From Castor canadensis (taxonomy: Eukaryota; Chordata; Mammalia; Rodentia; Castoridae): 64,000 nt of DNA. Under the pieces are notes generated by a model that saw only the letters and a program-made list of their open reading frames with translations, searched no databases and was not told the DNA's origin. Position 1 is the stretch's first letter, and each line of letters begins with the position of its first letter. The translations under genes were made by a program, and so were the position numbers. Below, piece after piece: positions 21,851 to 34,705 of the stretch. The DNA lies in contig NC_133398.1 in the NCBI RefSeq assembly GCF_047511655.1, forward strand, positions 48,489,638 to 48,553,637. The letters run 5' to 3'.

Positions 21851-23694
21851 TGGAAGGGGGAAAAAGGCTTAAGTATCTGGTGGATGGCTCTGTAAGATCG
21901 ACTTAATAAAAATTGTTTTCTCAATGAGAAATAGAGAAAGTTTCTTCATTCATTGAAGTTTCCAGGTAGGCAGAATCCCCTTAATTCCATTTCAGCCTCT
22001 GTTTCTCTTTCCATAATGGAATTTTCAGTATTTTCAAAGAATTCTTTGAAGACATTGTGAGAGGGACGACTGAGAAGGGTCTTGAGATGAGACCACCTAT
22101 CATATGTTAGTGCTCTTTATTCTCCTTGCTCATGAAGTACTTGCATTTCAGGTATTTGTCTGCCACTGAGAAGGTGGGTGCTTGTGTATTTCCCCTTCTC
22201 TTCTATTTCAGCTAAGGAAATTTACTTTTGAACACTCAGCAATGCTGAGTCTCACTATGAAAACAAGTGGTGAAATAGGAAGAAAAGCATATGTCAATAC
22301 TTTCAGGAGCTGGTTATCACATTCATCTATTTATTTTTTATAATATATATTTTTTAAATATAGTTATTTTCCTGGTTGATTAATTCTTTTGGGGACTTAT
22401 TCATCTTTTTAATTTTTCATTCATATTGTGTAAAGTTATCATTAAGTAAACATAGCTAAGAAAAGGAGTTAGTTTGCCTCTTCAGAGATTTTATTACCAA
22501 TACTTCCTCTGAAATACAAAGTTTTGTTATTAAAAAGAGCAACACAAATAAACAATAGTAATAAAGTAGATTTTAAAGACCCTTTCCTTCCAAGAAAAAG
22601 AAAAATATACAAATAGAAAGACCCTTTACTAAACTTGACATTTAAAGAACAGATTAGAAAAGGATGAGAGAGAAAAGAAAAAGAGAAATCAGATACTCAA
22701 GCTTTCTGAACTCAGAAAAGAAAAACCAGAGCAGAGAGATCAAAGAATCAAAACTCCATTAAGGGGAACAAGTGGGAAGTAAAGGGACTACACTATCCCT
22801 TCAAGATACAGACACATTTTGATTTAGCTGTAGAACCAGAGGAAGGTCACACAAAATCAGAGGGAGGCTACATGAAAACTGCCCACTGTTACTCAGGAGG
22901 GAAGCTGGGATTGACATTCAGTTTGATCTCACTCTCCATTCAGTGATCTGCCCTCTAGGTATGTACCTCATGATATTTACCCATAAATTTGATAACCCAG
23001 CTTAGGTTATCAAGGAATCACATTCCTGCCCATGAAACATCCATGCTATGACAACTCAACATCTTGCATTTCTCTGCCTGATGTTGTATCCCTTCAAACT
23101 CTTCACCCTGACCTTGAAACCACTTCTGTTTCACTGCTCTTTGTGCTTCATTTAAAGGGTAGCATAAATTCTGGTGTTGTACATTTCCAACTAAGAGGAT
23201 TAACCTGAGGTATATTCTTTTGAGTAAACAAGAATAAATAAAGAAAGCTAAAATAATTACTACTTTAAAGTACAGAGCATATGGCTATTTTCCTTGAATA
23301 TTATTTGGCATTAGAGTTGAAATTTCAGTCAGTACTGTGGCCCAAGAATCAAGTTTCTTATGTTCCAGGGACACTTTCTACAAAATCAAAGGAGGTTAGT
23401 ATTTGTTTTCAAATATAAGCACTCACAGAAACTCAGTATTTGAGAATAAAGGATGGTAATTGACAGATGGTAATTGACATCCTTTCAGAATGAGGTTCTC
23501 ATATATTATGTATAAAACATGCAAATATTTCTTTTAAAAAATATTTTAACAAAAGCAAGAATCAACTATTCTTAGAGTTTTTCTCCTTGGTAAGCAAATG
23601 TTTATATGAAGGAAACATGGAACAAAAGTAGTGTTTTGTACTTTGGGAGTTTATATGGTCATTTCCTGATGTAAGCAAATTAGGAATGCAGTGA
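21851..23694. other. Unclassified AT-rich stretch with a 14-bp tandem duplication
   Basis: No gene is seen. 'gatggtaattgaca' is exactly duplicated at 23452-23465 and 23466-23479. A-rich and GA-rich runs occupy 22540-22760. Around 22.83-22.95 kb a faint reversed MIR resemblance is too weak to call. Confidence 0.45.
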
Positions 23695-24094
23695 CTTCAA
23701 AGACACAGACTTATTATCTTACAATTTTTCAGGTCAAAACTCCAACATGGCAACCCAGTAGATTATACTTAAGGTGGCAGTAGAGTTCGGCTCCTTTTTG
23801 GAGACTATGGGAAAGCCTTTTCCTTTGTCTTTCCTAACTCCAGACCCCTTGAGCCATGGCTTCCAAGGATTGTGTCCTTTTCACATCTCATTGCTCAGAC
23901 TTCCCCTTCTTTTTTTGAGGGCCACTGTGATTATTATGGGCTCATTTAGATAATTTTCAAATTTTAAGGTCAACTGATTAGCAACATTAATCCATTTGCA
24001 CCCTTAATTCTCCTTTTCTTTATAACATAATCAGGTTCAGGGAATTAGTGTGAAGATATGTTTGGAGGGACTATTATTCTGCCTTCCATAGCTG
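23695..24094 (-). mobile_element. MLT1-like MaLR LTR
   Basis: Reversed MLT1 wording: 'cttattatcttacaattttt', 'ggtcaactgattagcaacat', 'cataatcaggttcagggaat', 'gggactattattctgccttc'. It is an old solo LTR with no associated internal region. Confidence 0.6.
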
Positions 24095-24959
24095 GGTTTC
24101 AATTTTGAACTCTGATGCAGCATGTTAAGTGATGGGAGGAACTATTGAATTTGGGCAGTCCCGGCTACATTGCTTTAAAGTTGTTCCAGTCCATATGTAG
24201 AATGGACCATAGTACACAATGGGAAAACATTTAAGGCTAATAAAAATATGTAAAGTGAGTTTTACTTTTCTTTGGTCTTTTACTTACCATGACTATGTTA
24301 TTAAAATTTGATTATCTCCCCCAAATGATTTCTAATAAATTATTTTATAATTGTGTCCATAGTTTATGCAAGTAAGGGCCAGGCTGGCTTTTGTCAAATG
24401 CTCCCTGTCATATTGCATTAACATTTTAGTTGCTTTTAAATTGTACATAATGCTTTCTTGCATCTTAACTAGATTCTCTCCTTCAATGGGCAGGTAAGTA
24501 GAACAGAGTTTTTAAAAAATTCAGCTTTGATCCAGTTTTGAGGCTAAGGCAAGCCAGTTCCCCTTTGTGAGCAGCTAATTTAAGTCCACACCACAATCAC
24601 CTCCCTCATCATATTCTCATACCCTGGGATCACTATGTGTCAATCCTAGTTACCCCGGAGCCAGGTTCTAGACAACTAGATTCTATGCCTAGAAGCCCAC
24701 AGAAGTATTCAAATTAGCCAGTCCTCAAGGAGTTCAGGAAAACTGGGTACCTACACCCCATTTGCCATATAGAGATTGCCCCACCCTCCGCTCCTGCTTG
24801 CTGTTACCATGCCTCTGTATGCAACCCCATGCGTGACCCTGGTAGGCACCTCTCATTTGACACTGTAAATAACAAAGACTACTGCTTTCAGCTGAGTTCA
24901 CTGTGCTGTGTCCCACCACCAAAAGAATCTTTAAGCCTTATAAAATAGGAATCCTTTCA
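24095..24959. other. Unclassified non-coding stretch
   Basis: I see no gene and no identifiable repeat. The short minus frame at 24734-24922 has no features. Confidence 0.45.
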
Positions 24960-25095
24960 ACCATCCACCTGTTTCTCTATGCCACACACATTTATTGCAT
25001 ACTTGATATGGGCAAGTCCTGTGCTAAACCACATAGGTGAATACTGTGCTCCCTGTCTCTGAAAACTATTCAAGATGCAGATTTCTTTTCTACCT
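24960..25095 (-). mobile_element. L2 LINE 3' end fragment
   Basis: Reversed L2 tail: 'acacatttattgcatacttg', 'atatgggcaagtcctgtgct', then 'gtgaatactgtgctccctgt'. Confidence 0.55.
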
Positions 25096-26049
25096 GGGTT
25101 CTTGCTGTTTCTTTCATCACCCCTCTTTTTCCCTTTATCATTTGCTGCTGAAATTAATAGTTTTGCATTGTTTTTGCTGAACTATCAACCTGGGTAAATG
25201 GAAATATGTGTGAATGTGAATTTTAAGAATGTTTGTGTGGATTACTACAATACTGATTTTGATATGCTTTTTAAAAACCATCTGGCCCCTTTGTGATACT
25301 GACTAGTAGCCAACAGTTTTCTTCAACATGGTTTTGATACATGGATTACTAAGGAGAAGAAAAACCAGCAACCTCTTGTACCTATTGTAGCTAACATTGT
25401 GGGCCAGTTGTATAATAAAAAAAATTCAACCAATGTTTTACCAAATCATGCCATCTGTACAAAGAGTCTTTTTCCTGTCAGAGACAGCAGGTATAGCATA
25501 GGTCTGAATGACCAGGTCCTTATCTTGCTTTTGTAGGGAGGTCAAAGCCATTTTAAGATGGTGAGAGACATGTCACAAGCTTGTTTAAAACACGTCTGTA
25601 GTGGACAGGGAACTGTATGATTCACACTTGAAGTTCTCTGTTGTTAGAAAGGGACAAAATCACTTTGACTTCAGGAATGCTGGAGGTGTTAGGATCTGCC
25701 TGGCATTTTGACTGTGTTTTTGAGACGAATATGTATGTGTGACTGCCTAGGGAAAAACCACACACAACAGAACCTGAAGTGAATAACATTGAGTGATGTA
25801 TTGCCCTTACCATCAGTCATATCATACACAATGTAAGCAGAAGGAAATAATTTGCTACTTTCCTGGGTTCCATTATGTATATGTGTTTACTTAATCAGAA
25901 CTAAATGATATTACATGAAGTTCCCTTTGCCCTCCTGAGGAATCCAGATCCAACACTTTCAGCACTGTTCAGTGCTGGAGAGCGAAGAAAGTGTAACCAT
26001 AGTGATGGAATGGAAATGATTTTCTTTGTTCAGAGGCTTCAATATCCAA
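25096..26049. other. Unique non-coding stretch
   Basis: No repeat or gene is recognised. The 61-codon frame at 25905-26090 shows nothing distinctive. Confidence 0.45.
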
Positions 26050-26720
26050 CAGACATTACAGTTTTCAAGGTCAAAAATATATTAGGATGAGATAAAAATT
26101 AAAGAAAAATGTGCTGGCTTGGCTACAAAAGCTAATTTAGTTTATGCATTATAAATTATGTTAAAATGACTAAAATGAGATTTCTCAGCAAGAACTAAAT
26201 GTGTGGTTTCACAAAACTAATTTCCAAAGATGAACATGATTACAGAATTTAGCTTTAAAAGCTTTTCAGGCCATCAGAGAAAACAGCAAAGCTATCAATT
26301 ATCAGACTTTAGTGGTGCCTCTGTCAGAAATATAATGGTATTTTTAGCATTCTGCTCAGCATTTACTAAATTAAGAATGTCTACAAACAAATCAATTAAT
26401 TGGGACATTATTTAATTAAGTAAAACATGTGATCTGCCAAAGAACCTTAAGCAGACAATTGTAACAAACATCCCTGTAGCCTTCCTCTTCTATTGAGGGA
26501 AGTAGCACACCACGCAATAAAATGAAGATGGAAGTTATGGAAATGAAATGTTGATCAAACAAACACAGCCTCATGTTTTTCTGATGCATGCTGCATACTT
26601 ATGTAATTTGAAAAAATGCTTGTTTGAAAATCTGTGTTTTCCTTGGAGAAGGTCAATGCTATCTGTCAATCATTTCATCCTGTTAGGTAGATGTGTGGCA
26701 TTTGTTTTCTTGTAATAATG
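26050..26720. promoter_or_regulatory. Repeat-poor block, candidate conserved non-coding element
   Basis: About 670 bp with no recognisable repeat, moderate complexity and several homeodomain-like TAAT/ATTA cores (for example 'caaatcaattaattgggaca' and 'atttaattaagtaaaacatg'). There is no coding frame of note: the frame at 26230-26415 is short and featureless. The regulatory reading rests only on composition and motif density. Confidence 0.2.
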
Positions 26721-26869
26721 CTATATACACATAATGGATCTGGACACTAAAACGTTACTGGGTTCTTGAAATTTGTTTCCATTGTACTGGAAAGCTAAAT
26801 AACTTAGATTCAGGGAAGTTTTATTTTGGACCCACTCAAGCCAGCCATCTTCAAAAATAAACCATCTCA

Positions 26870-27030
26870 TTCGATCTTTTACAGTCTTGTGAGATAGATA
26901 TCATGATCCCAGTTCTGTAAGTGGGACACAGATTGAAGGAAGCTAATCATGTTTTCTGTATTCACTTTACAGAAACTGAGCTGAGATTAAACCCTATAGC
27001 ATATGACAATAAGGCTGAACACTTTCTATT
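26870..27030 (-). repeat. MIR SINE fragment
   Basis: Reversed MIR core: 'tcttgtgagatagatatcat', 'cccagttctgtaagtgggac', 'gagctgagattaaaccctat'. Confidence 0.55.
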
Positions 27031-29079
27031 GTTCTATAAAATGTTTTCTCCAGGTAAGTCAGTATGACCTAGTTGGGCAGCACCAATAACATGGCAAGCC
27101 CATTGACCAACAACCATGGGAAACACATTGTCTCCAAAGTCAGGTTAGGAGGGAGCAGAGGCTATCATCCAATACTCCCCTGGCAAGGTCAAAGTACCTA
27201 ATTACTTATTCCCACTAGGCTTTGTGAAAAAGCAAAGGCTGTCTTTTCACCCACACACAACCTAGAATAGAGTTCTATCCTTACTTAAAATAACTGCAAG
27301 TATGGGCCAAGCATAGGTTAAATGAAATGCCAGGGAGAGCAAGTTATGTAGTCCCTGGAGTAGATTCTCAATAGCAACGTTGTGAGCTTGTTAGAAACTT
27401 TAAAGTCTAATTCTGCCTTTTTGTTAATGAAGAATATTTTTTCACATATATGAGAATGGTGAGCTTGTATATTGAGAAATATCTCATTATATCAATTTCA
27501 GCATTCATTTGATCTGAGCAATTATTAGTGGTCCCACTTACGTGACTCTGTTCATGGGGGCCAAGTAAAGTCTTCGAGTTCTCTTTGTTCTTTTTTTGTT
27601 CTTTTTTCTCCTCTCAGATCAGGGACATCCCTGATATGATTATGTATCTCAAGTTCTTACCCTGCTGGATTTATCTTTCTGAAAAATTTTCAAACAAGAC
27701 ATGGATGTGAGTCTGCAAGTCATTGATACCTGATTATCTGAGAAGACAAAGGACCTTCAAATTCCTGCCTCACTAAATATTCATTTGTAAATCAAAGTTT
27801 TGTTACTTGTACTCTACACATTTTTGTTTCTAAGTGATAGGTTCAACATTTAATGATATGCCATGTGGGGAAACTGAAATGTTTCCACTCAGTTCTAAAA
27901 ATAAAATAACTTACTATGTTCATTGTAAAACTGGAAAGAAACCCCTTATTGCTGATGACCAAGGTAGAATGTTAGAGGTATATATGGCTGGAGAGATAGG
28001 AAGGGCCAAGAGGGACTCTTCTCTGACAGCATGTGAGCAAAAGGCTTTTTTTATTATCAGGATAATTTTGTATGCAATGGGGAAAACAACCCTTTAAATA
28101 TCAGTGTGGGATTCAATAGCAAAATATGTCTAGACATGTGAAACCTTCCTTGCTGAAAGAAGTTATTGAAAAATGATTCATTTTTACATCTTCTACCTGC
28201 TGCCTGATTCTTCATGATATTGATTTGTGAGAGAAAGGACTTTTTCCAAAGGATAGTGCTGAGATGTGTTGCTAACAACATGTACGGTTTTTAGCGCTAA
28301 GCCTTTATTGAGCATAAGCCATGTGCAGTTGCTGTTGAGAAAAATTAGTGTCCTTCTCTTAATAATTCAATTTTCACAAGGATTCTTTTGTTATTTATTT
28401 CTGTCACAATTTTGGAACAATCAAACATGGATGACACTTGATCTTTTTTAGAGCAAGAAAATATGCTTTAAAAAGTAAGGCTATATATTTATTATAACAC
28501 AATTTATTGTTTTTCATTGTTCAGTATTCAATATGAATGCTTTAGAGATGGTATTTTATACATTCTCCACTATCAGTTGCTATTTTACTTATAATTAACC
28601 AAATATTTAATAGTGCTTAAAGTCAATACAAGTTTCTTTTTCTCACATTGGACAGAGTGGTTACCTCTTGTTTGAACAGCTCAGTGATGTTAGGAGTGGC
28701 ATCTCTGTTATTTTCTTTGTCTTTTCCTGACGGTCAAAAGATGGTTACTGCTGCTCCATATTCAGGCAAGTCATAAAGGGTAGGTGTTGTGTTAAATAGG
28801 TATGCTTCAAAAGAAGGCAGAGTTTAAAAGGCAGAGTTTTCCAGATCTTTCAACAAACACCCACTTACAAATAATTGGCCAGAACTCAGACATCTGGCTA
28901 TTCCTAGCTTCAAGAGAATCTGACACAGTAAGTATTTAGGTGTTTGGGACTGAATGGTAGGTTAACCATCTAATAGTGTCTGACAACAGAATTTGCATTT
29001 TAATGACTAGGATTGATATTACGACTGAGTGAAATCAGCTTTATTGTAAAGGAAAACAGAATAGACTTAAAATGAAATT
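27031..29079. other. Unique AT-rich non-coding stretch
   Basis: No gene, RNA gene or confident repeat. The 87-codon frame at 27834-28097 has no identifiable domain. At 27053 the text 'ctccaggtaagtcagtat' resembles a splice donor, but no exon can be built upstream. Confidence 0.45.
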
Positions 29080-29276
29080 ATCTGGGTATAAATTTCAACT
29101 ATCTAGTTCCTATAGTTGCTATAGTAGGCAAATTTTTTACTTGTATAAGCTTCAGTTTCCTCGCTCCTAAATTGAGATGAGAACTTCTCACTACATTCTT
29201 GCAGTGAGGATTAAACTCAGGTAAATTGTCTTGAGTGTCAAGCACAGGCTTGCATATATAGAAATTCACTGAGTTA
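29080..29276 (+). repeat. MIR SINE fragment
   Basis: MIR order: 'tataaatttcaactatctag', 'ataagcttcagtttcctcgc', 'tcctaaattgagatgagaac', 'gtgaggattaaactcaggta'. Confidence 0.6.
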
Positions 29277-31089
29277 TTAATTTATTCATTTGTTCATTCG
29301 TACATTCAGCTGACCAATATGAACTTTGTTCAAGAGAAGCAATTGAGAAGAGGTTATCACTGGTTAGACTGTTAATCGAGAAGCTCAGGATGCAGTACTT
29401 GCCCATGTCAGGATCTTGTTACTGAGGGTGTGTGTGGTTATTCCAGCCTCAGTGATACTGGGCAAAGGGTGGGAGGGAAGAAGTTCACTTTTGTTGAGCA
29501 CTCCCATACCTCTCTTACCTGCTATGACTTTTACCTGATGAAGCAGGACTTCTTTTCTTTTGCATTAAAATGGACCATTAAGCTCAAATCAGAATGGCTT
29601 TGATCTCTCATATTCCTAAATTCCATATATTATATTGTTTTCTTCTCATTCACTCTTTTTATTTCTTTGGGAGCCCATCACAAGTTCCTGGGAGCTGGGC
29701 AGACAGATAGTTTTGCTCACTACTCAAGGTCACACACCAAATCTTATCTTTCTTTCATCCTTCAATAAATGTTCCACAAATAGGTTGGAACCCAATAATC
29801 TCTTCCCTGAGAGTAAGTTTCTTTCTGTAACTAGAACTCCACCCAGAGATAAAGGATAGCTATCACTCATTACTGATTTGGAGTCTGAACCTTAGAACTG
29901 TTGTCTGCCTCTTCTGTCGTGATGTTGTTTTTGCTACCTCTGCTGGTGTCTCCAGGTGTGGCAAACATGGCATACCCAAATTTGCTGTGGGTTTATTCCT
30001 TAGGTTCTCAATCCAGAAACCTAGCCACATAGAGATTGTATAACACTGTGTCACATGTACTGTTTTTAAATATGAACACAGGAAGATCTGAACATAAATA
30101 TCTTCTTAATTAATAACATTTTTTTCTTTGTTCTTCCCTCTTTCCATCAGTTCTCCCTCCTTTCCTCCATCCTTGTCTGTCCCTGCTGCTGTCTCTCTCT
30201 CAGATATTTTATGTGGGTGGTCTATAGTCTTTAAATTATAGCTGGATCATTTTGAAGGGAGGTGGGCTCTGAGAGATGGATAGTAATTTGGGTGTAACAT
30301 ACTGATATGTTACAAATTAAGATTTCAACACTCCTGAAGGGTGGAATCAAATCAGTCATTGAATGGTTGCCAGAGCTCAGCCTCTGTAAATAGATGATGA
30401 GCAGAGACAAGTATTGATTCCACACTTTCTCTAGAGGGAGCTGATGATCAGACCAGAGGAAGCTACAGTGAGACTGGTCATCAGTTTTTATCTGTGTATT
30501 CTGCATATGTGGTATAGTCCCTTGATGCAGCATAAGAAATACTTATTGAATAAATGTATGGGGGATCAATAGAGTTTGTGTAGATTACTAAGGTGTTAAA
30601 ACTCTACTTCTTTTTTGGAATATGAGCCAGCTGCTGAGCTAGGATGATTCCAAAGTGATTGCTCTTCCAATTGGATCATGACCACTGATCTCACATTATA
30701 GTATGTTACCTCAGTTGACAAGTTAGTCTTGCCAGCTCCCAGCACAAGAACTAACTTTGCAAAGTTAAATGACAAAAGGAGGAGCAGAGAGCTACCACAC
30801 AGCCCTGTTATTTATCACACTCATGTCCTCCATAGTGATTATGGTATTGACAGAAAGTTGTACGAGTTTCTAAGAGTCAAGTTTTAAATATTTGATATAT
30901 ATTATCTTGAGAAATGGTACTCAAAAATTTGGAATGTAGAACCTAGGTCAGTCATTCAAGTGAGTCATGGAAAAATGCCATCATACCTGCCCAAAATTGT
31001 TCACTTAGTTTGATGTCTTAAAAAGAAAATAGTTGACATTTAGTGTCTCCAATTTGTGGGTGCTTTTCTTCCATTAAAAAAATATATTT
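29277..31089. other. Unclassified non-coding stretch
   Basis: No gene is supported. The minus frame at 30231-30533 (100 codons) shows no known motif. Around 30535-30560 'ttattgaataaatgtatg' may be an L2 tail. Confidence 0.4.
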
Positions 31090-31680
31090 CTAGTGGTATG
31101 TAAAACATTTTAACCTTGCAGAGGACATCACGTGGAAATTTTACATGCTATTTACATGGAAATTTTAAGATACTATTGTTTGAGCTAAAAGTTGCAATAT
31201 TTAGTAAAAACAGAAGTTTGAGTGATGAAATTGTTTGCCATACTTGGGCCAGTCAACATTCAAATGGGGTGTTCTTGCTGTTTAGTGATAATACATGGAG
31301 ATTCAAACATTTGTGTATGCATGAATTACTCCGAAAGAAGTTTAAAGGAAAAAAATAATCACGGGGCTTGGCTTCTGTAGGAAACTTTCAGTTACAGGAA
31401 TAAAATAATTAGCAATAAAAATGTCTCCTCAAAGTTGATTTGATCAAAAAGAGTCTCAGTATGTGGATTTAGTTTGTAACAGAAATCATGTAATTTGTGT
31501 GCCAAGTGATGTGGGAGAGGCTTAATTTAATTATATTGTCACGAAATGATTACGTTCATTGACTATGAAAAGAAGAGTGATTTAACATTAAATATCCTGG
31601 TTGAGAAAGTTTCACTATTTAGTTTTCATGTCTATAAAGACCCTAGGAGAACATGAATGATGAGAAGGTCATGTTCTTTT
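31090..31680. promoter_or_regulatory. Repeat-poor block, candidate conserved non-coding element
   Basis: About 590 bp without a recognisable repeat. A near-repeated 'cgtggaaattttacatgcta' and 'tttacatggaaattttaaga' pair lies at about 31130-31170, and octamer-like ATTTACAT and ATGCAT cores occur. The 80-codon frame at 31116-31358 has no family resemblance. Enhancer function is speculation from composition only. Confidence 0.2.
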
Positions 31681-32559
31681 TAAAACGCAGCCAGGATCTG
31701 AAACCCTCATTTGAAGAGAAAATAGTAAAAGTTCTTTCAAGTTAATCACACAACTTTGGTCTATAAAGACTCTGGATGTATATTGAAATCTTGAAAAAAT
31801 CTGAATGGATCAATGTATCTGCATTCTAATTTATTTAAAATATTGCTTTGAGTCATTTGAAAGGTAAGAATAGTAAGTCTCTGCCTTCAAGAAATGTTTT
31901 TTTGCCTTCAAGAAATTTATAATCAGTTGATGAACACAGAATATTTGTACATAGATGTAGTAACTTGCTCATTAAATGGGTCAGTTATTAAATAATAGAA
32001 GAATCCAAAAAATATGCCTGGTATTTCTAGGTCTCAACCTTGGAAAAATTTAAGAACCAGTCAGTAAAACTTGCCTTTCCTTTATACTTTTTATACATAT
32101 TGCCAGTTGGAGTAGAAATATTTGAAATAAGGAACACATTTCAACCTCTTGCATGATTTGAAATGTCTACTATTTCAATGCACATAGTGTTTTAAAGTAA
32201 TTTTTCCACAAGAAAGTAATGTATTCTGAGAATAATGATGTTAAAATAAATATTCTGGAAAGCACTTCTGCCCAATTCCCTATTCCAATGACTTCCAGTA
32301 CTTCTATTTCAACTTAGGATGACAAATCATGAATGTGTATCTCCTCATTTCTCCATGAGCTGCATGTGGACTTTTTTTGTTCTAGAAGAGTATTTGATAG
32401 AGTAGATGTTCTTTAAATTGAGGAACAAATAAACAAGTCCCTTTATCCTCGGCTGTAACACACTTGGCTTATACTGTTTAGTAGCCCTAATCAGGTTGGC
32501 TTCTCTTTGGTTTTTTGGAACATGTCAATCTCTCATTACCTCAGGCTTTACAAACACCC
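31681..32559. other. Unclassified non-coding stretch
   Basis: Contains a direct repeat of GCCTTCAAGAAAT at 31883-31895 and 31904-31916. Nothing else is recognised. Confidence 0.45.
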
Positions 32560-32882
32560 TCTGTTTTCCAGGAAAGTTCTCCTTTTTCTCCTTTTCTAGC
32601 ATGTCCAGGGGCACTTCTATCACTTCAGAGTACTCCTCTGATCACCCTGTCTAAATCAGGGCCCTCCTGCTTCTAGCTCAGCATCAGCATCTCGTTTTAT
32701 GTTTTTCCCAGCATAGCATATTATATTCAATTGTTATTTATTCCCTCTCCAACCATATTATAATCCTCATGATGCAAGGCATGTTTCTTATTGTCTGTGC
32801 TGCCTGTAAGTACAGTGTCTAGCACCGTGCTAATACATGGAAGTCATGTATTAGCCTTCCATGTATTGGAAGGAATAAATAA
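32560..32882 (+). mobile_element. L2 LINE 3' fragment
   Basis: L2 order: 'gatcaccctgtctaaatcag', 'tcatgatgcaaggcatgttt', 'cttattgtctgtgctgcctg', 'tagcaccgtgctaatacatg'. Its tail carries the inverted repeat at 32832-32867. Confidence 0.6.
32832..32867. repeat. Perfect inverted repeat, 12-bp arms
   Basis: AATACATGGAAG (32832-32843) and CTTCCATGTATT (32856-32867) are exact reverse complements around a 12-nt loop. The hairpin sits in the tail of an L2. Confidence 0.97.
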
Positions 32883-34169
32883 TAAATAAATAATGCTTAT
32901 GTATATGACATGTTCATTAGTAGCATTTATTCTCAGGCTGGAATATATAATATAGTTAATATATATGATATAACTTTACATTTTATATATGGCCTATATA
33001 TTAATATGTATTAGTTTGCTATTTATACATATTTTCGTGTACCCATGTTGTAGTTGTGCATCCTTTTGGCTTCACTGATCCAACGATTCGGCTTTTTAAG
33101 ACAGCAAGGTAGAAATTCATTTGAATGTAGTGTATGGTTTATGTGGGAATGGAGAAGAGAACAGGGTTGTTTAGGATAGACTATCATGCTTGCTAAGGTG
33201 AAGTATGTGAGAAGTTCTGGAAAACAATTCTCATGACTTATTTTTATGGTCATCTGAATTCTTTGCAAATTCTCTCTCCCTTTTCTCCCTGTTCTGGCCC
33301 CCTCTCCCTCTATTTCTTTCTCTGTTACCTATTTTTGATATGAGAAAACTAAAATATCTTATATTAGACTCATTCCCTTGAAAACTGTACTTTCCAGACA
33401 TTTATATGTAATTTATGCAAAATTTAATTTTTCTTACTTATGCAAGATTGATGTGTAATAAAAATTGTGCTACAATTGAGTCTCCCACTTCACTCATACC
33501 AATGAGAACCCTTACCCATGAAAGTCAAATGGTTTAAATAATGTTTTATTGTCAATGACCATTTCACAGATGTCATTCTCTTTTAATGAGGATACTGACA
33601 CTAATGATGTTTGTAGCAATAATAAGGTGTAAATGACTACATAGCCTACATTTCCCCAAATGACATCTGCCTATGGTAACAACAACAAATGTTCTCACTC
33701 AATGGCCTCCAGCAGTGTTGCTGGAACTTCAGCCTAAGCCTCTTCATGATGATCTCAGGGTATCTCTAGGAAGTCTCATTTATTCCTGATTGGCTAAGAC
33801 AATCCTTTGTTTCAACCACAGATTTTTCCCTGGCAACCCAGGTAGTTTCTACTTGTTGTCATCGGTCTTGACATTACCCACCCCCTGGAATTTGCAATGT
33901 TAACCCTTTCTTTTCCTTCAGAATACCCTGTGCCTGTGCTGTGGCAGGAAATGACCCCACCAAGTCTGATGTGTTTCAGGAGTGCAGCCCATGCAGCACT
34001 GACTAGTGTTTTGGTCCTCCAATTTCATCACTAGAACTTTGGCACAAATTTCCTTTGAGGTTGGTCTAGAATAGAGCCTTGCCACTTACAATAATATGGT
34101 TTATGGACATTCGTATGGGTGCCACTCAATTTTAAAGTGCTATATTACTTACTATAAATTCAGACTGTC
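32883..34169. other. Unclassified non-coding stretch
   Basis: AT-rich, with (TAAATAA)-like and TATA-rich low-complexity parts at 32878-33020. No gene is seen. Confidence 0.45.
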
Positions 34170-34260
34170 AGGCTCTGCAGCAGTCCTAATGAATCAGAAT
34201 CTGTATTTTAATGAGATTCTCAGGTGATGTGTAGCACACTGATATTTGAGAGGCACCCAG
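34170..34260 (-). mobile_element. MER5-like hAT fossil fragment
   Basis: 'ctaatgaatcagaatctgta', 'ttttaatgagattctcaggt' and a tail 'tatttgagaggcaccca' follow the reversed MER5A internal order. Partial and diverged. Confidence 0.45.
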
Positions 34261-34549
34261 AGATGATTAGATCAACTTTTCTCACTTCTTCTTTGACTGC
34301 CACCTCATTGGTTGCCTACCACCACTCTCTTTTGCTCCATAGTTATGGGATAGCTAAGTTTTTTGGTGTCTTAAATGTCTTAGTTTCTGGACAGCCATGA
34401 ACCTATGTAGCCTGCCACATAGCTTTCTACATACACAAAAACTTACTTGCATAGATAATAGATCTTTTTGTGAGCTTCTCATTGGAGCCCCAGACACATA
34501 AAATATAATAGAAAAGGTGAATCATAGTAACACCAATAATGATTCATTC

Positions 34550-34705
34550 CTTAAATTTTCACTGTGCTTTTCTCTGTTCAAAGCTTTTTGATTTGCTATG
34601 CTCACTGTGGACCCCAAACAACTCAATGAGATAGGTAGAACTGGTATTGTTACACCCATTTTACAGATGAAGAACTGATGCCCATAAAGCTGAGTTTCTA
34701 CATAT
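34550..34705 (-). repeat. MIR SINE fragment
   Basis: Reversed MIR: 'caactcaatgagataggtag', 'ttacacccattttacagatg', 'aagaactgatgcccataaag'. Confidence 0.6.

Noticed and set aside
27043-27062. Splice donor-like CAG|GTAAGT
   Set aside because: No plausible acceptor and exon upstream: the preceding sequence is a MIR fragment.
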